DNA of 64,000 bases, from the NCBI GenBank assembly GCA_030692045.1, contig JAUYCX010000041.1:58370-122369 (forward strand), in the 5' to 3' direction. Shown here piece by piece: positions 46,201-58,200 of this stretch. This DNA comes from Candidatus Omnitrophota bacterium (lineage in GTDB: Bacteria; Omnitrophota; Gorgyraeia; JAUYCX01). Each line of letters opens with the position of its first letter. The stretch's first letter is position 1. A program made the position numbers and the translations under genes. Below the pieces are notes generated by a model. That model was not told the DNA's origin. It did not search any database and saw only the letters and a list, made by a program, of their open reading frames with translations.

Positions 46201-49200
46201 TTCTTCTATGATTGTTATTAGACTCATCAGGATGTTTACGGTAAATTGCAGTTAGTTCTTGCATTAACTGATGATATACAGGATATCTACTTGAGGCTCT
46301 GGTGCCTATCTGTCTAATTTTGGCTGAGGTTAATTGTGTTCTAAATTCCGCAATATCTTTAAGTTCAGGATTTTTTTGCTCTGCCTGTCTGATGAGCTCT
46401 TCAAAAAGAACAAAATTCTTTCTTCTTAAACTCTCTTCAACTTGAGCGCGCCATTGGCTATATTTTTCTCTTTCTTCTTGTGCAGTCTGTTGCAAGGATT
46501 CTCCCGGCGGGGTTTGAGGGAAATTCGGTCGCCAATTTAGCGAACTGTCAGCTAACATTGCTGAAGCCTCAGTAAATTTCCATTGTCTAATTAAATTTCT
46601 AACGCCCTTTACTAATTTATTCTCTTCTTCAATTTCCGCAGTCAACTTTTCTTTTAATTCTCTTGCCTTTTCAAGAGACAAAACTCCAGGTGTTTCTAAT
46701 GCAACCAGCGCTTCTTCCCAATGATAAGTACTGACTTTAGCTGTTGCAGTATGAAAAACTGTTTCAACAATTATATTTTTAACTCCCAATTGTCTTTCTG
46801 TCTCATTTCTTTTATCAGCCAACTGATGACTTGTTTTTAATTCTGCTGGAAGGCGGTCAAATTTTGCTTCAACCTCAGCAAATAATATTCTGGCTTGAGC
46901 TACATCATCTTTATTAAGGGAGCCCTGAACACTTGTATAGCCCAACAATAGTTCAGCAAGCCTTTTAGCTGTTAAAGCGCGGTTTAATTGTTCTTTTAGA
47001 TTCCATAATTCTTGCACAAGAACTATTTTTTCATCACCATCTTGCAAGGTTAAAAGTTTGTTTTCAGCTTCAAGGACAAGCCTAAGTCCTTTTTCAAACT
47101 CTCCGAGTTTATTTGCATTTCTAGCTTTATCGCGTAGTGTCTTAATGGCTTTGATTAGTTCACGTCTTTGGTATTCTTCAGGACTCATTCTTCTTACTGT
47201 TTCTTTCTCAGGTTCAAGCGGAACCACTGTTTTAGCTTGATCAGCTGGCAGTGGCTGTGGTTTATCTACACCTGCTGGAGTAATCGTTTCTTCAGTCTTA
47301 ATCTGTTGCCATTTTGCATTCACCTCATTATTGACTTTAGTCAAATCTGAAGGATTAAGGCAGGCAAGAACCCGACGTATACCCACAATAATTTCCGTTA
47401 CCATTGGATTAGAATCCAACACGTGTTCCTTAATCCACAAAAGTGTGTCAACTATTCGTGATGCCTGCTCGGGCGTGAGAAGCCGTTGCTGCTTTTTTCC
47501 CACAGCAACCCTCAATTGTCGAATTTCTTCTAAGGTCAAGGGTTGTTGGGTTATGGAAACTGTCATTGCATTAGAGGATAAATGCTCAACAGATTCAACC
47601 TTCCCATGGTACAAGGCAGGTAATGTGCGGCTAAAAATAAAACTCAAGCTGGCAGAAAGATATTTTCTTAGAAAATAGACTAATCGTAAAATTCCTTTGA
47701 CAAGACAACTAATAATTGGCCTTAATATTTGTTTTAATTGTGGCGGTGCGCGGCTGGAAATAAAATCTGAAATCTCTGCTCGATGCCTTATGATGAAATA
47801 AACTAAAGCTAAGCCTAGTAGCACTAAAGGCAGCAGGAATAAACTTTCAATTCCTGTAATGCCCGTTACAAAACAGCCTAAATTTGAATTACCTGGATTA
47901 TCTTTTTTGCCTGCGTCAGCATGAATTTCACACATTCTCTCAACAAGTGACTCAACCGCCAGCCACGATGGCGGATTATTGCCGTGAACCGTCTTCCATT
48001 CTTGTAATGCCTGTTCAATTGAATCGGTGTCAAGGCCTGTTTCCCTTACTACATCGGCAATCATACGTACAACACTTTTATTCGATGGTTTTCCATTGAA
48101 AATAGTCAGGTGTAACGCTTCAATAACACTTTCTAAAGAAACCTCAGCATCAATGTCTAAAGTTCTAAATTGTCTTGCAATATCTTCTGGTAAAATATTG
48201 CTTTGGCAACGATAAAAACCTCCGGTTAGAAAACTATCAGTATCAGGGTTATCAGGATAGAGTGCAACGCCATCTTTAAGACCCAAAGCCTTAATTGTTT
48301 TTAGACCCCGGCTGATAATCAAATGCCTGTCAAGGGCAACACAATTACACATCTGAAGATGTAACTCTTCGTTATCCACTAAAACAATATCTAAATCATG
48401 GCGTTGAGCAAGGTTCTTTAATGCCGCCTCTTCAAACCCAAAATATTGCGGGTCAATTAGAAGCCTAGAGCGTCCATCCTGCGTCAATCTAGCAGGGATA
48501 GAGGCGATTACGCCATCAATATGATGTATTACTTCATGAAATAATTGACCCTTATATTCAATAGTGATAAATCCTGGATGAACAGGAACAATTTCCAAAT
48601 CAGGCAATTGTTGTTTAAGCCAAAGTATCTCATCTTTTCTTATTTCGGAAGATACAAAGAGAAATTTTCCTTTTTTACTTTCTCCTGGAATAACCGAGCC
48701 GCCTTCTGATAAAGTCTGGCCTGGATGCCTTAGGCTACTTACAATGTAATGTTCGTTGTCAACCCAAGTAATAATATCGCGTGGCCAAGTAAAACTTTTT
48801 GTATGAATATTAACAACGCATATATTTACCCCCTGGGCGCGCAATCTTCTTGCAAAAGACTTGATATCTTCGGTAACGAATTCTTCTGGCCTCATTGTAG
48901 AATCAATCATACCGGCTAAATTAAATACATCTGAAGGGATAATATTCAATCCCGGATATGTCCTCTGGGCTTCGTGATAGTCTTCAATTATTTTCTCGGT
49001 AAGTGTCTCTAAAATTTCTGCCGCTGTGCCTTTTGCGCGCTCAAGGAGTGGCATAAGTTTACGCAATGCACTGCTGTGCTGGAGGGGCCATTGCCGCATT
49101 GCCTGATCTCTTAGAAAACCTTTCAGTTGAGTAGCACGAAATAAAGCCTTCCCTGCTGGCGATTCAATAAATTCTTTATAGAGAATTGCAGCGCTCATCG

Positions 49201-52200
49201 CCGTCTCTTTATTAATAACCGTCCTCTGTGTAGCAAATACAAAGACTAACGAACTATCAGCTTTGCGTTTCAAAAAAAGCAAATCTGCAGCATCCATTTC
49301 CGAAGCAAGAGACATCTCTAATAGGCCCCTTAGCAAATCTACAGGATGCGGGGCATCTGTCACACCAGGCAAATCTTTAAAAATTTCATCAAGAAAATCG
49401 CCAAGAGGATTCCTATCAGATTCCTTAGTTGCGACGGCAAATACCTTCTCCAATCTGGGATAGATATGCGGAAAGGCATCTTTGGTGGCTTGGTCTGCTT
49501 CTGGGTGGGATAATCCCTTGACTTCTTCTAAGTATTCGTGGAAGGCAACTGCTTCGAGGGCGAGACCAAGGTTATTGGAGAAATGGGATTTGAATTTCTC
49601 AACTAGGGCTGATGACGAGAAATAAATTTCTAAAACGCCGTTGTTGAATCTTGCCCAAATGAAGCCTTCTGGGGGCGCTCGAGGAATATTTTCTGTAAAG
49701 ACTCGCCAGCGGATTTTCTTGCCTTTTATTTCAGATAAGATGCTATCAAGTTCCTCGAGCGCCCCCCATTTTCCCACATCAGCCAAAATATTGGCATCTT
49801 TTCTGTGCTGTTCATCCAGATTGCCAAGATAGCCGTGAGGTTCAATATCTTCCTTGCGGCTGGGGGTGGAAGTGTCATCTTCTGCCGCGGCGGCGGGTCG
49901 CCGATTGCTATCAAATGAATCGGCGGGCCCTGCGATAGGCTCAGCGTTTGGTTTCTGAATCCGGTATAGTTTAAATAAAGAGCGGTCATCATACTGGAGT
50001 TCCTGAAATTCCCTCACGATAGTCAGATCCCATCCTCTTTGCGCATAGTAATCTCTAAAATGTCTCTCAAAGATTTCACACTCAAATCCATATTCCATAT
50101 TAATCAAAGCATCTCCATGCAGGATAAATCCATTGTGCGCTACTACTCTCAACACTGCATCAAATAATCTTTGTTTATCAGGAGCAAGCGAAGAAACATT
50201 AGTCATTATAATACCCTTGGCTAATCCATCGGCTAATGGTGCATTCTCTATCAAGCTATCAATATAAGAAATAGATCCTAAGGAATTGGTGCCAGGAACA
50301 GCCATGACTTTTCCTTTGGCACGTTCGATCCTTTCTCTGAGCCATTCATTTTGATTGAATACTTCACGATACTCGTAAGGCTGCACGACAATAACCTCAA
50401 TCCCAAGGCCTGCGACCATAAGAGGCACATAATGGAACTGTGCTGCTCCAACAATAACCACTGTACTATCCCTTCCCAGGGACATTAAATCTACAGCATC
50501 AACTGTTATTCTCCGCATTGCTGAACTATCAGCTCCCCTATACCAACCCAAATTCTCACATAGCTCTCTGGCGCTACCCAATCTAACCGCAGAGCTGTTT
50601 TCTACCATAGCCTCTTGACTCTCTGCGGCGGCAGGCGGTTGCTCAGCCGCAGGAAAGATCTTTTCTAATTTAGGATAGATGATCGGATAGGCTTTTTTGG
50701 TGGCTTGGTCTGCTTCTAGATGGGATAATTTTTCAACTTCTTCAAGATATTCATGGAAGGCGACTGCTTTAAGTGCAGTTTCGAGGTCTCTGGTTTCGGG
50801 GAATCCTGATTTAAATTTGTTGCAGAGTTCTTGTGACGAGAAATAAATTTCTAAAACGCCGTTATTGAATCTTGCCCAAACAAAGCCTTCTGGGGGCGCT
50901 CGAGGAATATCTTTTGTAAAGACTCTCCACTGGATTTTCTTTCCCTTTATCTCAGATAGAATGCCATTTAGTTCCTCGAGCGCCCCCCATTTGCCCCCAT
51001 CAGCCAAAATATTGGCATCTTGTTTATGCTGTTCATCGAGATTACCAAGATATCCTTGAGGCTCCTGTCTTTCCTTTGGTTTTTCTCGCTTATCTCTCGA
51101 CCGTTTCTCCTGATAGAGTTTCCAGCGGTCAATCCTGACATCAGAAGAAGCCTTAAATCGCAACTTAGCAGAGTTGTCCACAATGCGCGTGAGCGTTACG
51201 GTTGACAGTTGACGCCAGTGTGTGGGGTCTGGCTTGCCCACATCAAATAAAAACACGCGTTCTTCTCGTCTCAGGTAAATACCCAATCCTACTGTTGGCC
51301 TGTTACCAGACCGAGCCGTATGTCTGTCCTGTAGAAATTCACGAATGATTTCCTGTCCAGCGGCTGTTACCAGACCACCGGCTTGCTGGACATCGTGCCA
51401 GATTTTATTCCAAAGTTGCTCTCGGAAAATCAGCACAGTTTTTGGCGCCAGAAAATGCAGATGGGCTGCATTATTTCCCTTAATCCTCGTGACCAAAACC
51501 TGGACAATTTCATCATCTGGATGAAAGCCCCAGATGACCGCGCTAACTTCTTGTGCCTGCTCATAGGAAGGGCGTTCCTTGAGAGTAAGGTACGTCTTGT
51601 GAGTTAATCTCAAAGCTGTCTTTAAAGAATTAGCTATTCGTAAAATCCCTTTGCCCAAGAATTTAATAAGTGGCTCAATGGGCGTGCAAAAAAGCGTAAC
51701 AGCGCCTGTTCTAGTTTCTTCAACCGAAACTAACGCTATTTGTTGTTTAAGACCAGTGAATAATTTATCAAATGAGGTTTGCGAATACTTCGTCACAACT
51801 TGAATAGCCTTTCCGTCTTGACTTTGAGTGCCAATACTGAGTATCAAAATTTTCTTTTGTTTGGGCTCTAATTTTAGCACAATAAATACTTTCTCAATGC
51901 CTTGGACTTTACGCCTTGCGCTAAAGAAATATTCTTTTTCAAGATTAGCTATATATATATCTGAAAAGGGAGGAGTTTGTGTGATGGAGTTTAAGAATCT
52001 AATTATGCTTTGTGAATAATCAGCGTATTTTCTTAAGTCTTGGCCGCTAACTAACATCTTAAACCTAAAGACTTGATAGCCATTAACAACCAGCGGTCTC
52101 TTAAGAGTTGGTTTTTGTTCTACGGGCTTAGTTTTTGGCATACTTTCTTCTGTTAGAGGTTGTCCGGTTATAGAACTTATTAAGGATTCAATTTCTGTTA

Positions 52201-55200
52201 AAACTTCTTGAACTTGCGCCAGCGCATCCTTTTGCATGGCGTTGAGTCTGGTTTTGGTTAGAAGTATCTGCTTTGTTCTCTTCAGCTCGTCCATTTTCTG
52301 GTGAAGATATTTTAAGGCTGGGGTTTTATCTATACTGGAATCATTAATTGAACTTCTTATTTGCTTAAGCCTTTGCCTTATTCTGGGTAAATCTTTCAGA
52401 ATAGCCGGTGCAACTGCCATAGCCAAGAAAATTTCTGGGTGGTCTTGAGAGGTATTTAAAATTAATATGATTACAAAGATTAAAAAGTAGATTACAGTGA
52501 TTATTTTTCGTTGAGAAATTAGGGCGATTGCGGCAGTCTTTGCCCTCCCACCAGCCACGGATGAGGTAAAAGCAAAGATTAATGAAACTTTCTGCCGCAA
52601 TCGCCCGATAAATCTTAATAACTTTCTTGCTTTAGGCAGCCCCCTCATTAAAGTCGTCAATAACATAGTTATAAAACCACTCAGGCCTAAAAATCCCAAA
52701 GACTTAATGTGTCTCATGACAACGATATTTTTTATCTCTCTAAAATTATCTGTCTTAAGCTCAATAATATAAACCCCGCTGGCAATAGGTTGTTGATTAT
52801 TATTGCGGCCGTCCCAAACTATTTTGTGTGTGCCAGCCGGCAGAGCTTTATCTTCTAAAAGATTTCTAATTAATCTTCCTTTAACATCATAAATACGCAA
52901 GGTTACAGGCTGTTGCTTATTGAGCTCAAAAGGAATTGTTACTGAAGAACTGGCTGGATTAGGATAGGGGTCTTCTAATTGATTTGTAAACACAGGCAAT
53001 TGGTCTGGTATTTGGGGAACTACACGAAAAGAAGCTATAGCGCCGATATCTGTAATGGAATTGTCTTCGTCTAATGGTCGGAAAATAGGGTCGCCATTAT
53101 TTATTAATGGCTCTAAAGGATAAAAATTAGGTTGCCGAGTAGGTAAGTCGCCAATTGGGTCAACAAATAATTCTCTGGCATCTGGCCAAGTGCCATCAGC
53201 ACGAATGCGGCTGTAATTTTCTGTTGCTGCATCAATTGTAATGTTTCCATCTAACCTGCCAGCAATCAAAGAATAATAAATATCCATGGGAGAAAGTTGA
53301 AGACCATTATCAATAATAATCCTGCCTTGTGGAGAGGAGGCAATGACAGTATTGGTTATCTTAACCTGTGCACCTTCTGCCTCATTTTCTGGTCTTAGAA
53401 CTACAATTACTGGTAATACCACAGAATCAGTCTTAACAATTGTGAGATGGTCCAAAGTTACTTTTGTGGCGTGAGGTATGGTATGATAAATCACAATTCC
53501 CTGCAGCTGATTAATATTAATCATACCGTAAGAAACCTCTACTTCTGAATTGACTATTCTTAAAAGTGTAAGCAGAGGTTGGCCAAACGGAGGCCTTGTG
53601 TATAATCTGTGTAAATATAATCCCTTAAGATGCACTCCCTGAGAATTCTCAATGGAAATACACTCTGCTATGTATGGTGGCTGCCGAGGGTCTTCAATAA
53701 AAACTCTTTCTCCTTTAAAAGCAACATTCTCAATTGTTACATCTTCAACTGCCCTAATTACAATTGCTGGGCCAGGTCTATTTCCCACAAGGATTAATAA
53801 ATTAACAAACCCTGTGTGTGACTTTGGAATTAACGTCGTCTCTTGAATTCTAATAGTTACAGGATTACCTGAAATATTGGGCTCATTAATTCCTCTTAAG
53901 GTAACACCTTGTTTTAAGGTACCATTAACCAAATCATACACGCCATTTGAACCCTCATCTTCATTATGAAAGAGAGCAATCACATCGCCATCTGTTGCAT
54001 TTGCCATAGCAGAGTTGAATTCTGTTTGATGGCGCACCTCAAAGTCTGCTTGTTGTTGAGTCTGGCTTGCAACATTGGCAAAGCCATAAAATTGTTGCTC
54101 TCTTGCATATAGTGTTTCAGAAATAAAAACTGCATTGCCCATAACACCCAAGACTAAGGCAAACAAAAATATTCGCCGGAATAGATTTTTGATTGCATTT
54201 CGATATTTAATGATGAAATAAACTCCCAATACAATCCCTGCTAAAACTAAATTTATCCCTGCAGGCAACATTAATAAAGCCGGATTGCCTTGTTCTCCAT
54301 TAGGTGATTTACCATCAATATTTTTAGCTGCAAATTTAGGTGTAATCCTATCAAGTATTCTTAAGAAGATTTCTCTGCCATCCTCTACATTTAAAATAAA
54401 TTTATTCAAAAGTGATGTTGCTAAACCAACTACATCCCCTGCCGGTTTAGGAAATCTAAATTCTTTATCTATTACATTGGCAAGTCCTTCTATTGCAGAT
54501 TGATGAAGCTGCTTTTCCTCTGCTAATGTGTTATTGGCTAAGAAATTAACATTAACCTTTGCCAAAGCCAAAACTGCTACAGAATAAATTCTTCTTTCAG
54601 GGCTATGCAAGGCAGAAATAACCAAGCTTACAACTTCGACTTCAGTTGGAAAATGGGATAATTTCTCAATGATTGTGGCCATCTTGTCTATTCTTTGCTC
54701 CGGGGTTAAGTCTTTATCAGCTATGGCAAGCCTTAAATCGCTCTCTGGAATTTGAGAAGTGTCTATCTTGCCCATAGATAATAATCTGTATTGCTTAATG
54801 AGAAGCCGCATTAGGTTTTTATTCCTATTATTTTCTGGAATTGCCATTCCAAGAATGAAAAATAGCTGGGACAGCTTTACGATTGCCATCAAAGACGTCC
54901 CTGCCTCAAGGCTGTTAGGCGAACCGTTGCCAGTCAGCGAGAATTCTATAACTTGGCTAAAGCCCATACCGGCGAACAGGACAATGGGCATAAGCAGCCC
55001 ACAAATCATCTGTTTGGGATGGGCCTGTGTCCAGAGCCAGCGCCGTATCTTAAGCTTGATGTACCCAGGGAGATGATTGCGAAACCAACTCAAAGGGTTG
55101 TAGCGTGCCCCAACTGGCGCCAGCGCATTCCAAATTTCCCAAGCCAAGTCCAAGGGACTTCGCACTAATCGAGCAGCTTCGTCCAATCGTGCCCGATCAT

Positions 55201-58200
55201 ACTCCAATAGTTTTAACCGAATAACCTCATCTCTGAACCGAGCTACGAACTCTGCGGCAGTATAGATGGTTTCAGGATGGTCGTCAGATTGTTTGTAACG
55301 CATTACACCCTGCGGCCCCACCACCAGCAGGCGGTCGCGAATCCCTAAGACACTTCCACTTTCATACACTGGCTTGGGCAAGCTGTTATTCACCAGCCAT
55401 AACAGTGGTATGTTCAGAATAATGCTCAGACGGTGCAAGATGTGTGGGTCAAGATAGTCCAACGGGTTGATGGCAGTGTCTGGTCCGAACATTGCTTGGA
55501 GATAAGGGTCATTTTCCAATGTGTAGAGGAAATTCCCTTGTTCATCCACTTGACTTAAATGCTCTTCAATGATGCGCACCACTTGCAGATAATTCTCGTC
55601 CAGGTCTCGAAGCGGCACGGCAAAGTTTGCCCCGCCGCCAATGTACAACGCCCCGTTGGTGCCTCGGACCATTAGTTTCGCGCGCCTGCGGATGAGCCGG
55701 TAGATTCGCTCAAGAGCGGGATTCTTTAAGAAACTCTTAAGCAGTACAACGTTATTCTCTGCGCTATGCAAGAATGCCTCGCGCCAAGCCTTGAGCTCGC
55801 TCCAATTGACGCCGAACGCCTCCAGCCAAGGACGAAATCGGGTTTCCCAACCGATAAGTGATACAAGCGCTTGAGGATTTTCCATCTGCGCAGCCAAAAA
55901 CATATATTCATCCTGGCCAATCAATGGAGTGATTCTGAAGCGCTTGTGCAGCTGGCTTGGGACCTTGCGTGCGGTAAGAGGATCCATGCCAAAGACTTCA
56001 CAAAAGACACTAAAGAAATCGCTAATCTGCTTGTTGGCTTTCACCAGCGGCAACCAGTCACCATTGAGATAGAATGGGATGGACTCTTGGCGAGCAGGAA
56101 TATTGGCCTCAATGTCACAAAGGCGCGGCATCCAGCTGTGCACATCGCCGTTCAAATTGGAAATGGAAACCTCAGTTCTTAAATCACCACGGTCAATGTA
56201 GCGAAGCTTTGCCTCATAGGCAGCCAGATGACCACGACGCTGCTGGCTAAACCGCACTTGTCCAAGCTCGGTTACATCCAGGGCGTTAAGCCGACGCACA
56301 AATTCCCGCATCCCTGGCTTATCAAACACCAAGCGCACATAGGGAGTGTCAACCAAAGTCCAGCGCGCTGTGGGGTGTGCCGTACGAATCACAATATGCT
56401 CTGCAACAGACCAAGCTGCCCTGGCCACGAATTGGAACGCAGGATTACTGTGCAGCTTTGATTCGCGCAGAAAAACCACCACCAACCCCCCAGGACTAAG
56501 GATGTCTGCAAGCGCCTTTGTAACTGTGCGGGTATTCTCCAAGGGACGACCTGGTTCGATTAGCTGAGATGGGTCGTAGTAGATAACCAGGTCCACGCCA
56601 TCAACCAACATCGGCTGATACATCGGGTCTTCCAAGTGGCGCAGATCGCCTTGGATTAAGACAACCTTCTCTGACATTCCAAACAGTTTGAGAACCTGGC
56701 GTCCATGCTCTACGTTCTCAGCATCAAGATCAAACCCTATAATCCCAAACCACAGGTCTTTGCGCTTGAGACGAGCTTTCACCACTTCAGTAGCTAGCAC
56801 AATATGCGGGATGGCTCGCAAGCGCTCAAATGCCGCCAGTAGAATTAAGAAGTGCTGTTTGTCTGGCTGGGCTTTGACTACGTAGAGCAAATCATCCACT
56901 CGTTGCCTCATTGTCCGTACATCAAAATACACCCGATCAGCCAGATAACGCAAAGGAGACTCTGGACGGAACATCCGACCCTGAAACCGCTTTTGCAAAT
57001 AGGGATAAAAATAGTCCACGTAGAACTCTAATAAACCTACCTCCTTAAACAGCGCAAGCTCGCGGCGGCCAAGCGGACGCTTGAGTCCCTGCTTTGCCTC
57101 AGCCTGGTCCTCAACGAGAATAGCTCGCCAAGCGCAGGCAAACTGCTGGGCGTGCTCAACGTTCATCCATAGGGGAACGTAAATTCCTTCATTGCGCATC
57201 AGATGGCTATGGAACAAAAGATTTGTCAGAAGCGGTTGTTCAGTGATGAGGCCGTTGAGTATCTCAACTTCCTGGTCACAAAGCCCTTTATTTGCCTGAC
57301 GCACTACCTGAAGCGCAAGCTGCCGCTTTTCCTCATCAAATGGCTCTACATCAGCCAACCTCACCTTGATATACTCAGAGGCCTGCACGCGCTCAAGATA
57401 GGTAAGGTACTCAACTAATTCCTGACTGACCTGTGCCAGACCTTGGAAGGTTCGGCTCCAATGAGTGCGATGAACAATTGCCAAAAACAAACGTTTAAGC
57501 TCCCTTGGTTGTTTGCTGTACAAGATAGAATCAATTGCTTGACGCTGTGGAGCGCGCGGGAATCTCGCAGGAGAAAGTTTAAAAATCTTGCGCTCGTGTT
57601 GCAGCCACTGCGTCAACCACTCCACAGAGCCAACAGATGCGCCCTTATCTGCACTACTTGCTATCCCAAAAATTCCCATTGCTACTGGAATTAAATCAGC
57701 GGTGACAAGGAATAATCCGGCAACAATACTGATTGTAATCAAGGCGATAAATATTGCTAATCTTGTGTGTATGTGGCCTATGTTTCTTGGCTTATCGATT
57801 GGATTGATACCAGTTTTATTTTCCTTGTATAAATGCCTTAGCAAAACAGGAAGTGTTTCATTCCATTCTTTCTTAAACCAATCGCGTTGCTCAATAGGAA
57901 TATTAACCTCTTGCAGGGCTTCATTAAAAGTCAATCCGCTATCTATCAATTCTCCAACTTCTATAAGCCATCCAATCTGATAAGGCTCGTAGTGAGTATT
58001 CAGGATTTGGATAATTTTATCGTGAAGTTCTCGGACTGCGGCTTTAACTTCCGGATTATCAGAAGCCTTGATATTTTGATAGCGATAACCTTGCGGGTCA
58101 ACAGGACGATACAAGACAACCGTACGCCATCCCATCCGTCTGCGGTATTCACAATTTCTTAACCATTCCCGGGCTGTTTGTAAATCAGGTGCGCGTGCCC

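Noticed and set aside
49640..50910. RAPPEGF in modules 10 and 12 as RAPP spacer boxes
   Set aside because: They lie within a soluble domain and have no hydrophobic segment beside them, so the match is by chance.
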